Source of the DNA: Streptomyces humicola
GTDB taxonomy: Bacteria; Actinomycetota; Actinomycetes; Streptomycetales; Streptomycetaceae
DNA: 64,000 nucleotides
NCBI RefSeq assembly: GCF_024436035.1
Contig: NZ_JANFNG010000007.1
Coordinates: 124,001-188,000, forward strand
Direction of reading: 5' to 3'
In this document: positions 34,243 to 42,199 of the stretch, piece by piece
How positions within the stretch are numbered: position 1 is the first letter of the stretch
Layout: each line of letters starts with the position of its first letter
Position numbers and translations under genes: made by a program
The notes under the pieces: model-generated
Seen by the model: only the letters and a program-made list of their open reading frames with translations
Database searches by the model: none
What the model was told of the DNA's origin: nothing

Positions 34243-34292
34243 CTGTAAATCTGTCGGCTTATGCCTACGCAGATTCGAACCCTGCCGCCGCC
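34243..34292 (+). repeat. fourth tRNA-Tyr attachment-site copy
   Basis: Fifty bases aligned to the tRNA-Tyr 3' segment, with C to T in the variable arm and G to A in the T arm. The 120 bases to its right strongly resemble the sequence right of the true tRNA (11950-12070). Confidence 0.92.
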
Positions 34293-34307
34293 GCACGGAA
34301 GATATCG

Positions 34308-34340
34308 GCCCCTGACTGACCAGCAAGAACGGTCAGGGGC
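34308..34340 (+). terminator. hairpin right of fourth att copy
   Basis: GCCCCTGAC and GTCAGGGGC arms with CAGCAAGAAC in the loop; it is the counterpart of the hairpin after tRNA-Tyr at 11962. The rest of the gap to 34503 carries GTTCCCCG repeats shared with 12010-12040. Confidence 0.65.
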
Positions 34341-34503
34341 CGATCACTTTCCTGATCACTGTGGCTCCCCGTCGTTCCCCGTAGTTCCCCGCCTCTTCAG
34401 GCACGCGGCGGGCACGGGTGGCATGGGGGCGCGAGCATGCCGCGGAAAGGGGAGGCTGGCCGTGCCTCGTCATCCACGGTGTGAGGGTATAAAGCTTGCC
34501 GGG

Positions 34504-35052
34504 TCACACGCCTATGGAGCCGTCGATGCGTTCGCGCAGCAGGTCGGCGTGGCCGTTGTGTCGGGCGTACTCGGCGATCATGTCCACCATGATCCTGCGC
34601 AGCGAGATCGGCTCGCCGGTCCTCTTCCGGACCCCTGTTTCGTCCAACGACGCTGCGGCAGTGGTGATCTGTCGGGACCGGTCGCATTCTGCCCGCCAGA
34701 CGGCGAAGGCCTCGTCGACATCACCATCCAGGCGGTCGAAGTCCTGGTCGGGGTCCTCGTCGGAGTAATAGAGCATCGGGACGTCCTCGTCAGCGAACTG
34801 GATGCGGAACCACCAGCGCTCGACGCCGGCCAGGTGCCGTGCCAAGCCATGCAGGGACAGCGCGGACGGCGGAACCGCCTTTTCAGACAGCCGATCCGGC
34901 GGCAGACCAGCGCACTTGAGCTCGAAGGTCGCCCGGTGCCAGTCCAGGACTGCGCTTAGCGTCTCCCGCTCGCCGCCAACGGCGGGCGGGTCGGGGCGAG
35001 GGTCACTGTTCCACCGGGGCGCATAGTGCTTGGGTGCGGGGGCGTCGGTCAT
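34504..35052 (-). CDS. DinB-family (DUF664) protein
   Basis: 182 residues. The three metal-ligand histidines of the DinB four-helix bundle are visible in SALSLHGLARHLAGVERWWF and EYARHNGHADLLRE. The usual length is 160-180. Family members are thiol-dependent metalloenzymes such as mycothiol transferases, or have unknown function. It stands alone in the fourth interval of the att array. Confidence 0.88.
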   Translation of the reverse strand: MTDAPAPKHYAPRWNSDPRPDPPAVGGERETLSAVLDWHRATFELKCAGLPPDRLSEKAVPPSALSLHGLARHLAGVERWWFRIQFADEDVPMLYYSDEDPDQDFDRLDGDVDEAFAVWRAECDRSRQITTAAASLDETGVRKRTGEPISLRRIMVDMIAEYARHNGHADLLRERIDGSIGV

Positions 35053-35126
35053 CGTCTGCCCTTCCTAGTCGGGGACGGGCTGAGTCTGGCAGGCATGACT
35101 GACACAGGGCCTTATTTGCTTTGGGC

Positions 35127-35146
35127 GGGAGCTGGCATGGGGCGAG
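35127..35146. repeat. partial copy of the AICE left-end sequence
   Basis: GGCATGGGGCGAGAGATC, with the preceding CTTTGGGC, repeats text at 12465-12500 in the intact AICE. With the flank at 34293 it suggests that an AICE-like left end once lay here. Confidence 0.65.
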
Positions 35147-35186
35147 AGATCAGGTTGCGTCCGCGGGCCGTGTCCTCGCCATCCCG

Positions 35187-35390
35187 ACTACGCCACGCTT
35201 GACGTCGCGGCCGCCTCGGCTTGGACGCGCTCGGTCACGTCCACCCACTCGCCTGAGATCTCTCCGATGGCCGCTTCAGCCTCGGAGAGGGAGCGTCCTC
35301 GTTCGGCGGCGGACATGCCGGCGGCGATGCTCTGCCACTTCGCGAAGACGTTCAGCAGCTCGTGGGCCGGTGCTGTTGCTCAGCATCGGA
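35187..35390 (-). pseudogene. C-terminal gene fragment, family unknown
   Basis: A frame ending at 35187 reads LLNVFAKWQSIAAGMSAAE, then LSEAEAAIGEISGEWVDVTERV. It is helical and well coded but has no start or upstream part. It looks like a tail of a lost element gene. Confidence 0.4.
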
Positions 35391-35539
35391 TTGCCCGGTG
35401 CTTCGCAGATGGATTCGATGGTCCACGTCTGATCTTGCGTCCCGGTCGCCGAGCAGCGCGAGGCATTTCATATTAGGTTTCGGTGACTGTAAGGAGTCGA
35501 CTTGTTGCTATAGGTATTCGATCGATCTACGGAGAAGAC

Positions 35540-35821
35540 ATGCGCAAGCTTCATAAGACTGCTGTAGTGGCCTCTGCACTCGCCGGCGTCGGCTTCCTCG
35601 GCGCCGGCACGGCCTATGCAGACGGCGGGCCGGGTGGCGACATCGGCGTCACGCAGAGGGTCTCGGGCAAGTCGTACGACCTGAACCTCGACGTTCTCGG
35701 CGAGGTCGGCATCGGGAACGGCCTGGCGGGCAACGCGCTCAACGGGGAGGGCAACCCGGGCGGGCAGGTCACCCCGCTGGGCTCGACCACGGGCCAGCCC
35801 AACAACGCCTTCGGCAGGTAA
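35540..35821 (+). CDS. small secreted protein
   Basis: 93 residues from MRKLHKTAVVASALAGVGFLG, with GGAG upstream. A Sec signal peptide is cleaved after GTAYA. The mature part, DGGPGGDIGVTQRVSGKSYD, then LNLDVLGEVGIGNGLAGNAL and NGEGNPGGQ, is Gly/Asn-rich. It resembles a family of Streptomyces secreted peptides of unknown role in which VLGEVG and GNALNGEGNPG are conserved; relatives usually carry cysteines that are absent here. Confidence 0.78.
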   Translation: MRKLHKTAVVASALAGVGFLGAGTAYADGGPGGDIGVTQRVSGKSYDLNLDVLGEVGIGNGLAGNALNGEGNPGGQVTPLGSTTGQPNNAFGR

Positions 35822-35917
35822 CCGAGGAAGGGCGCCGGCAGGGCGAGCCACTGGCTCACGCTCGGGCCCGTTGTCCTTCCTCTTCAGGGCCCGGGCGCGG
35901 GCCGGTTCGCGGTGTCG

Positions 35918-35946
35918 GTCGGCTCATGCCTACGCAGGTTCGAACC
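35918..35946 (+). repeat. fifth, shortest tRNA-Tyr attachment-site relic
   Basis: Twenty-nine bases match the variable arm and T arm of tRNA-Tyr with two changes. It ends one base before the stop of the next gene, so it marks the right border of the mobile block. Confidence 0.85.
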
Positions 35947-35947
35947 T

Positions 35948-36592
35948 CTACGGCTGTTGGCTGCCTGTACGGGGGTGGGGAACCCGGGCGGGGCGCGTCC
36001 ACGGGATGAGCGCCGGGACGCGGGCGCGGTACGCATCGTAAGAAGCGCCGAACTGACTGGCCATCATGCCGTCCTCGATCCGGACCCGGCGCAGCAGCCA
36101 GGGCACGGCGACCACCAGGAAGACAATCCAGACGCCGAAGCCGCAGGCCAGCATGCCGCCGACGATCAGTCCGAGGAGGCCGGTGTAGATGGGGTGGCGG
36201 ACCAGCCGGTAGGGACCGTCGGTGCGCAGCTCGTGGTGCTCCTGGACCATCGGGATGCTGGCCCACATCGTGCCCAGGACCCAGCGGGCCCACAGCAGCA
36301 GACCGGTGGATATCACGGCGAGCAGGGCGCCGAGGAGTGCGAGCTCGGGCTGCCAGTACTGCAGGTGGTGCCAGAAGGAATGCGGTGAGTGTCTGACCAG
36401 CGCGGAGAACAGATAGGCGCCCAAGATCAGCAGAGCCCGGCCGGGCAAGGTGCGACGCAGTCCGCGCGCCCAGCCGCCCACACCGGCCTGGCTCTTCACA
36501 CCGAAGTAGACAGCGCCCGCAATCCAGGCCACGACGAAGATCAGGACGCAGACCCCGGTGAGGGTGACGAGTACGGAATGAAGAGAGCCCAT
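35948..36592 (-). CDS. isoprenylcysteine methyltransferase-like membrane protein
   Basis: 214 residues with five to six hydrophobic helices. The C-terminal signature GPYRLVRHPIYTGLL is that of the ICMT/phospholipid-methyltransferase superfamily, which use SAM at the membrane face. The final part (QFGASYDAYRARVPALIPW) fits the family. Its stop abuts the fifth att relic, implying the 3' end may have been set by the insertion. Substrate unknown. Confidence 0.85.
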   Translation of the reverse strand: MGSLHSVLVTLTGVCVLIFVVAWIAGAVYFGVKSQAGVGGWARGLRRTLPGRALLILGAYLFSALVRHSPHSFWHHLQYWQPELALLGALLAVISTGLLLWARWVLGTMWASIPMVQEHHELRTDGPYRLVRHPIYTGLLGLIVGGMLACGFGVWIVFLVVAVPWLLRRVRIEDGMMASQFGASYDAYRARVPALIPWTRPARVPHPRTGSQQP

Positions 36593-36648
36593 GGCCCAAG
36601 CGTGCTCTGCGCGGGCAGTGGGTCACCACCACCCACGGGCTGAATCAG

Positions 36649-36674
36649 GGGTCTCCACCCACGGGTGGAGACCC
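36649..36674. terminator. hairpin between ICMT-like gene and relic
   Basis: GGGTCTCCACC and GGTGGAGACCC pair perfectly around CACG, followed by CTTTG on the plus strand. Confidence 0.6.
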
Positions 36675-36728
36675 TTTGCTCGACAACGCCCCTGTGTGAC
36701 GCCAAGTACCGGTGCGGTGCCCCTGGCG

Positions 36729-37095
36729 CTACGTCCGGGGGTCGCGGCGGAACAGTGCCGTCCAGAGGAAGAGCTCGCCGAACCAGGGGGACTGCGACGG
36801 TTCGTCGCGCATGCGGCGCAGGTCGACTTCCGCCAGGTCGGAGAAGATCCAGCGAAAGGACTCCGGCGTGTACGCGAGGCCGCCGTGGAGGTGGGACTGG
36901 CGGTAGAGGTCGGCGTGGGCAGCTCGGATCCCATCGCGCCGGCTGCGAAGCAGGTGAGGGCGAAATGGCCGCCGTGCGTGAGAGTGCGGTCGAGGAGTGC
37001 GAGGTAGCTGGTGCGGCGGTGCGGCGGTGCGGCGGTAGGTGGTGGAAGCAGCCGGATTCGTAGATCAGTGACCCGTGCCCCCCGGCGAGGGACCA
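36729..37095 (-). pseudogene. SAM methyltransferase C-terminal relic with frameshift
   Basis: Three frames must be joined: GSLIYESGCFHHLPPHRR, then LALLDRTLTHGGHFALTCFA, then DLYRQSHLHGGLAYTPESFR through SPWFGELFLWTALFRRDP and stop. The first break coincides with a CCGCCGCAC repeat run, the second is a one-base shift after GSEL. The N-terminal SAM site is missing. Confidence 0.75.
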
Positions 37096-37102
37096 TGGGG
37101 CC

Positions 37103-38119
37103 ATGAAAGGCCGTGCAGTGGCAGCTGCGCTGCTCTCCGGGCGGCTTCAGCGGTACGGCATCGCGGGTCTGCGGATCGTCGCCCTCGCTGCTGCTTACTT
37201 CGGTGCCGCGAAGCTGGGTCTGCTCGAGCAGCTGGTGAGAGGCGTGGTCACGCCTCTGTGGCCCCCGACCGGCATCGCGTTGGCCGCTCTTCTCCTGCTC
37301 GGCCCCAGGATCTGGCCGGCGATCGCGATCGGGGCGTTCGCGGTCAATGCCACGCTCGGGCTGCCGGCCGTGGCCGTAGTGGTGATCGTCATCGGCAACA
37401 CGCTCGCCCCTCTCTGCTCGTACGCGCTGCTGCGTCGCGTGGGCTTCCGTATCGAGGTGGACCGGCTCCAGGACGCGCTCGCGCTCGTCTTCCTCGGGGC
37501 CCTGGCCGGGATGCTGATCAGCGCGACCCTGGGCAGCGGAATACTCGTGCTCTCCGGCGTCCTGCCGGCCAACGGCTTCTTGCCGGCGTGGTCGGTGTGG
37601 TGGACCGGCGATGCCACGGGCGTGCTCATCGTCACCCCGGGACTGCTGGCACTGCGTGCTGCCCGCCTGCCGGGGGGAGTGCGGCCCCGGCGATGGGTCG
37701 AGGCGGCAGCGTTGCTGATGGGCACGCTGGGCATCGGGTATCTGGCGACGCGGACCTCGAACCTGCTGTTTCTCGTCTTCCCCTTCCTGGTCTGGGCCGC
37801 GTTCCGCTTCCAGCGCGCGGGCGCCGCACCGTGTGCGCTGGCCGTGTCCACGCTGGCGATACTGGCCGCCACCCGCATGACCGGGCCGTTCGCCGGACAC
37901 AACCTGTTCACCAATATGGTCACGCTCCAAGCCTTCGACGGTGCCACCGCGCTGACTGCGCTGCTCCTCGCGGCAGTGGTCACCGAGCGGAAGAAGACCC
38001 GCTGGGAAATCGAAGCGGCCTGCGCACGGCTCTCGGACGTGGTGTCCCGTCTGCCACCGGACCTGATCGAGCGTCGCCGGCCACCACCGTCGCCCCCGCC
38101 TGTCCCGGGAGCGCGGTGA
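37103..38119 (+). CDS. MASE1-domain membrane protein
   Basis: 338 residues, about eight hydrophobic helices. LAAAYFGAAKLGLL, TPLWPPTGIALAALLLLG and WSVWWTGDATGVLIVTPGLLAL are MASE1 signatures, a sensory membrane domain usually fused to kinases or GGDEF domains. Here it ends after the helices with a short polar tail, so it is a stand-alone MASE1 protein. The signal sensed is unknown. Confidence 0.85.
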   Translation: MKGRAVAAALLSGRLQRYGIAGLRIVALAAAYFGAAKLGLLEQLVRGVVTPLWPPTGIALAALLLLGPRIWPAIAIGAFAVNATLGLPAVAVVVIVIGNTLAPLCSYALLRRVGFRIEVDRLQDALALVFLGALAGMLISATLGSGILVLSGVLPANGFLPAWSVWWTGDATGVLIVTPGLLALRAARLPGGVRPRRWVEAAALLMGTLGIGYLATRTSNLLFLVFPFLVWAAFRFQRAGAAPCALAVSTLAILAATRMTGPFAGHNLFTNMVTLQAFDGATALTALLLAAVVTERKKTRWEIEAACARLSDVVSRLPPDLIERRRPPPSPPPVPGAR

Positions 38120-38238
38120 CGCATTCGTGACGTTTGCGACCGGGCCGGTGCGGGCCAGGCGAAACTGATCGCTCGCGCGGGGCGTGATGACGCACGTAGG
38201 TCACTTCGCTGACGCGTCCACAACACGCTGGAGGATTC

Positions 38239-38913
38239 GTGAACCCGCGCCGGGCCGCACTCGTCCGCGGCACTGCCGCCGCCCTCACCACACTGGTGGT
38301 CGCCCTCGGAGCCGTCGGCTGCGGCGGTCAGGCCGGCGGCAGCAGCAGCGTCGGCAACGGCAGTGGGCCGCGTGCGACGCCGTCGCGTTCTGCGGCCTCC
38401 GCAGCCTCCTCGGCCTCTGCCTCTGCCTCTCCGTCCGCGGTCGTGGTCGGCGACGCCTCAAGCGTCAGCAGTGCCTCGACCCGTTGCCGGACGGGTGAGC
38501 TGAAGGCCGACATCCAACTGCAGAAGGAGGGCTCGGCCATGGTGATCCTCACGAACAAGGGTTCGCACACCTGCACGGTCGACGGCTATCTCGGCTACGG
38601 CGGGCTGCTGGCGGACAACAGCGTGGTGAACGTGCCGACGAAGCGCGAGGCCTACCCGGGCGCATCGGTGCGGACCACGCTCAAGCCGGGCACCAGTGCC
38701 TTCTCCGGCCTGAAGTGGGCGAGCTGCGACAAGGCCGATGCGAGCTGCAAGGTGCTGGCCGGTGTGCAGGTCACCCCGCCCGACGAGACGACGCAGCTCA
38801 CCGCGACCGTCATCGGCCTGAACGGCAAGCCCGTGGACCAACTGCCCGTCTCTGCCCCGGGATTCACCGTGGGCTCGCTCCAACCGTCCAACGAGGGCGT
38901 CGTCTTCCCGTGA
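38239..38913 (+). CDS. DUF4232 lipoprotein
   Basis: 224 residues. The signal peptide has a lipobox (VALGAVGCGG), followed by a Ser/Ala-rich linker and a DUF4232 domain: CRTGELKADIQLQKEGSAMV, TNKGSHTCTVDGYLGYGGL, WASCDKADASCKVL. GGAGGA precedes the GTG. Membrane-anchored, extracellular; function of the domain is unknown. Confidence 0.87.
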   Translation: MNPRRAALVRGTAAALTTLVVALGAVGCGGQAGGSSSVGNGSGPRATPSRSAASAASSASASASPSAVVVGDASSVSSASTRCRTGELKADIQLQKEGSAMVILTNKGSHTCTVDGYLGYGGLLADNSVVNVPTKREAYPGASVRTTLKPGTSAFSGLKWASCDKADASCKVLAGVQVTPPDETTQLTATVIGLNGKPVDQLPVSAPGFTVGSLQPSNEGVVFP

Positions 38914-39004
38914 TCCAGCCGGATGAGGAGGCGCCTCGACCACGCCGAGGGCCCTCGATCACATGAGGTGGCCGAGGGCCCGGGCAAGGGTGGGTGACAG
39001 TGCG

Positions 39005-41362
39005 TCAGTGCGTGGGGGAGCACTGGTAGAGGGAGCCGGAGGACTCCTGCGAGCCGCCGCCGTAGTAGCGGGCTGGGACGATGGCGCACTTCGCCTTGAC
39101 CCATGAGATGATACTCGTCGCCGAGTCGGCCGAGCCGGCTGAACCGTTGCCACCGCCGAAGAAGGCGCCGATTCCGCGCCCGCCGCTCACCAGCACGTAC
39201 TGCACCTTGCCGGAGTGCACCAGCTGCTGGAACTGACTGAGCGTCGGGGACGGCACGTCGCCGGTGAAGCCGCCGATCGGCAGCACCTCGGCGTTGGCGG
39301 CGACGATGTACGGGGACGATGCGCTCCAGCTCGTCGTGGCGAAGACGTACTCCGCCTTGCCCCGGTGCGCCTCGGTGTAGTCGAGCAGCTCACGCTGCTG
39401 CGCCGTGAGCGTGCCCGAGCTGTCGCCGAATCCGCCCATGCCCCCGGCGCGTCCGGCGCCGTGCGAGCCCTGGCCCTGGCCCTGGCGTGCGCCGCCCGCC
39501 AGCGCCGCCCATGGCATCTCGGCCGCGCGGCCGCCGGCCGCCGCCCGGGCGAAGCCTCCACCGCCGTGCCCGCCCATGCCCGAGGGGCCGACGGCGCCCA
39601 TCATCGTGTTGCTGTACGCCGGGTTGAACACCTGGACCGCCCAGGCGCCGGGCGCGATGAGCACCGCCGCGAGGCCCGCGAGCAGCCCCGCAAGGGCGAT
39701 CCGGCCGCGCGTGGCCAGGCGGGCGCCGGGCCTGGCGAGCGCGAGCAGCACCACCGCGGCGAGGCCCAGCACGATCGACACCGGCGCCAGCCAGGGCAGG
39801 AACGACGGGAACTGCAGCGAGATGAACGCGCCCCACGCCGCCGTCGCGCCGACCGCAGCCGGGAGCGCCCAGGCTCGACGTCCCCCGGCGCGATAGGCCC
39901 GCCACATCAGGGTGATCCCGCCGCCGGTGAGTGCTGCGAGCGGCACCGCGATCACGCCCATGTAGTACGTGTGGCCGCCGACGCTGCCAGCGCTGAAGAC
40001 GAGGAAGTACGTCACCAGCCAGATGCCCCAGAGCAGGAAGCCCCCGCGGATCTTGTCGGTGCGCGGCTTGCCGCGGCGCCACGCCAGGCCGCAGACGATG
40101 GCGATGGCCGCCAGCGGATAGAGCCAGCCGGTCTGCGAGGCGAGTGACGAGCCGAACATCTTCCCCCAGCCGTCCTGGCCGCCGAAGCCGCCTCCGCCGT
40201 GCATGCCGCCGCCGGCGCCCGCGGCGGCCCCGGCTCCCGTACCGCCCGCCTGGGCGCTCATGCGGCCCGCTCGGGTGAACCCGGAGCCCGAGCCGCTGCC
40301 GAACCCGCCGCCGGATCCGCCGGCGTGGCGGTGGTGGAACGCACCGCTGCTGCCGGAGCCGGACTGCCCCTGGCCCTGTCCCTGTCCCTGGCCAAGGCCA
40401 AGGCCAAGGCCAAGGCCCGCGCCGGACTGCGGCGCGGCACCGGCGTTCCGGGCGCCGCCACCGTGGCCGCCGCCCTGCGTGGCGCTGACGCTTCCCGTGG
40501 AGGCGGCGCTGATGCCGAGCGAGGAGAAGCGGTTCAAGAAGTTGTAGCCGACAACCATGCTGAGGGCGGAGTTGTTGGTCGTGCCGTCCACGTACGGGCG
40601 GTCCTTCGCCGGGGTGAGCGTGACGGCCACGATCCAGGACGCCGAAACGGCCACCATCACCAGCCCGGCGACGCAGACATGGGCGATCCGCTTGCGCAGG
40701 ACGTGGGGTGCCGAAACCAGGTACACCACCGCGAGCGCGGGCAGCACGGCCCAGGCCTCCAGCATCTTGGCCTGGAAGCCGACCCCCACCCATACGCCGG
40801 CGAGGATCAGCGATCGCAGACGCCCGTTCTCGGCGGCGCGCTGGGTGGCGTCGGCGGCGAGCAGGACACAGAGCGTGAACGCCGGATCCTCGACAGCGGT
40901 ACGGAACAGCCCCGCGGCTGCCGGTGTGAGCAGAAACGCGACGCAGGAGATGAGCGCCGCATTGACACCGGCCCACCGGCGGATGACGCGGAACAGCACC
41001 AGGACGCTTGCGACGCCCTCGATGACCTGAGGAAGGGTCAGCGCCCAGGGGTGGAAGCCGAAAATGCGAGCGGAGAGCGCCTGCGGCCACAGAAATCCGG
41101 GCAGCTTGTCAAGGGTGATCGAATTGCCGGGGTCGAACGATCCGAAGAAGAAGGCCTTCCAGCTGTCGGTCATGCTCCGCGCGGCGTTGGCGTAGAACAT
41201 GTGGTACTGGCTGTGGTTGATGTCCCAGGCGTAGAGCAGGACGGCGAACGCGGCGATCGCCAGCAATGCCGGGCGCGAGTACGCGGGTTGGTCGACCGGC
41301 GATCTCCACAGGCGGCGGGCGGTGCCGGCGGGGACGGCCGGGGTGAGCACAGTCGTAGCCAT
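39005..41362 (-). CDS. GT39-type polytopic glycosyltransferase (mannosyltransferase-like)
   Basis: 785 residues. An N-terminal C-type glycosyltransferase region has many helices and the segment FFGSFDPGNSITLDKLPGF with its conserved acidic residues. A long Gly/Gln/Ser-rich low-complexity loop (about 280-380) is inserted before further helices. The C-terminal extracellular domain contains LLDYTEAHRGKAEYVFATT and PIGGFTGDVPSPTLSQFQQL. Homologues use polyprenyl-phosphate sugars. The loop DNA has short tandem repeats and may vary in length between strains. Confidence 0.88.
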   Translation of the reverse strand: MATTVLTPAVPAGTARRLWRSPVDQPAYSRPALLAIAAFAVLLYAWDINHSQYHMFYANAARSMTDSWKAFFFGSFDPGNSITLDKLPGFLWPQALSARIFGFHPWALTLPQVIEGVASVLVLFRVIRRWAGVNAALISCVAFLLTPAAAGLFRTAVEDPAFTLCVLLAADATQRAAENGRLRSLILAGVWVGVGFQAKMLEAWAVLPALAVVYLVSAPHVLRKRIAHVCVAGLVMVAVSASWIVAVTLTPAKDRPYVDGTTNNSALSMVVGYNFLNRFSSLGISAASTGSVSATQGGGHGGGARNAGAAPQSGAGLGLGLGLGQGQGQGQGQSGSGSSGAFHHRHAGGSGGGFGSGSGSGFTRAGRMSAQAGGTGAGAAAGAGGGMHGGGGFGGQDGWGKMFGSSLASQTGWLYPLAAIAIVCGLAWRRGKPRTDKIRGGFLLWGIWLVTYFLVFSAGSVGGHTYYMGVIAVPLAALTGGGITLMWRAYRAGGRRAWALPAAVGATAAWGAFISLQFPSFLPWLAPVSIVLGLAAVVLLALARPGARLATRGRIALAGLLAGLAAVLIAPGAWAVQVFNPAYSNTMMGAVGPSGMGGHGGGGFARAAAGGRAAEMPWAALAGGARQGQGQGSHGAGRAGGMGGFGDSSGTLTAQQRELLDYTEAHRGKAEYVFATTSWSASSPYIVAANAEVLPIGGFTGDVPSPTLSQFQQLVHSGKVQYVLVSGGRGIGAFFGGGNGSAGSADSATSIISWVKAKCAIVPARYYGGGSQESSGSLYQCSPTH

Positions 41363-41437
41363 GCATCGCAGTCTTCGGCATGCGCAACGGTGCTCTATGC
41401 CATGGCAGCTCGATTCAAGGAACTTCTCATGAGTTCC

Positions 41438-42103
41438 TCATGGGCGCATGGACAACCTTTTAACTGCTTGACCGACCGTTGTCGTGCCGCTAATCAGTTC
41501 CAGCGTCCGGCCGGCCGTCCCCGGCTCGTCCAGCAGAGCGAGGAGCACCGCGGCCACGTCGTCCCGCGGCACGGCGCCGCGGCCGGTGTGGTCGGCCAGC
41601 TCCACCAGGCCGGTGCCTGCGTCGTTCGTCAGTCGGCCGGGCCGCAGCACCGTCCAGTCCAGGCCGCTGCGTGCCCGTATGTCCGCATCGGCCGCGCCCT
41701 TCGCCTCCAGGTATGCGGCGAAGACGTGATCCGTGCCCGGGGGCGGTGGGCTGTCGGCGCCCATCGCCGAGACGACCAGGTGCCGCCGTACGCCCGCGCG
41801 CTCTGCCGCGTCGGCGAAGAGCACCGCCGCTCCATGATCCACGGTGTGTTTGCGGGCCGCTCCGCTGCCGGGCCCCGCACCTGCTGCGAAGACGGCCGCG
41901 TCGGCTCCGGCGAGGTGACCCGCGACCTCCTCGACCGTGGCCGACTCCAGATCGCAGACGATCGGCTCGGCCCCCGCCGCCCGCACGTCGTCGGCCTGAT
42001 CCGCGGAGCGGATGATGCCCGCGGCGCTGTCACCGCGCGCGGCCAGCAGTCGTTCCAGCCGCAGCGCTATCTGTCCGTGTCCACCAGCGATCACGATGTG
42101 CAT
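41438..42103 (-). CDS. NAD(P)-binding SDR-like protein
   Basis: 221 residues. MHIVIAGGHGQIALRLERLL carries the GxxGxxG-type nucleotide site, then VVSAMGADSPPP and DWTVLRPGRLTND, as in the atypical NmrA/HSCARG-like SDRs. Usually involved in redox sensing or small-molecule reduction; no specific substrate can be inferred. Confidence 0.88.
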   Translation of the reverse strand: MHIVIAGGHGQIALRLERLLAARGDSAAGIIRSADQADDVRAAGAEPIVCDLESATVEEVAGHLAGADAAVFAAGAGPGSGAARKHTVDHGAAVLFADAAERAGVRRHLVVSAMGADSPPPPGTDHVFAAYLEAKGAADADIRARSGLDWTVLRPGRLTNDAGTGLVELADHTGRGAVPRDDVAAVLLALLDEPGTAGRTLELISGTTTVGQAVKRLSMRP

Positions 42104-42156
42104 GAAAGGACCGTACGCCGGGCCACTGACACTCGCGCCCGGAACCGCTGATCGTC

Positions 42157-42199
42157 GCTCGGGCTCGGGCTCGGGCTCAGGCTCGGGCTCGGGCTCAGG
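42157..42199. repeat. hexanucleotide repeat GCTCGG
   Basis: Seven near-perfect GCTCGG/GCTCAG units, the last overlapping the amidohydrolase stop codon. It is prone to slippage and could shift the C-terminus. Confidence 0.8.

Noticed and set aside
21742-34292. Additional tRNA-Tyr genes
   Set aside because: The copies at 21742, 30044 and 34243 contain only the 3' part; no acceptor 5' strand or D arm precedes them.
38941-39000. Terminator between the DUF4232 and glycosyltransferase genes
   Set aside because: GCCGAGGGCCCTCG and GGCCGAGGGCC can pair in several ways but no single strong stem stands out.
42144-42199. Hexamer repeat as a coding extension of the amidohydrolase
   Set aside because: The gene stop lies at its right edge; the repeat is non-coding in the chosen frame.
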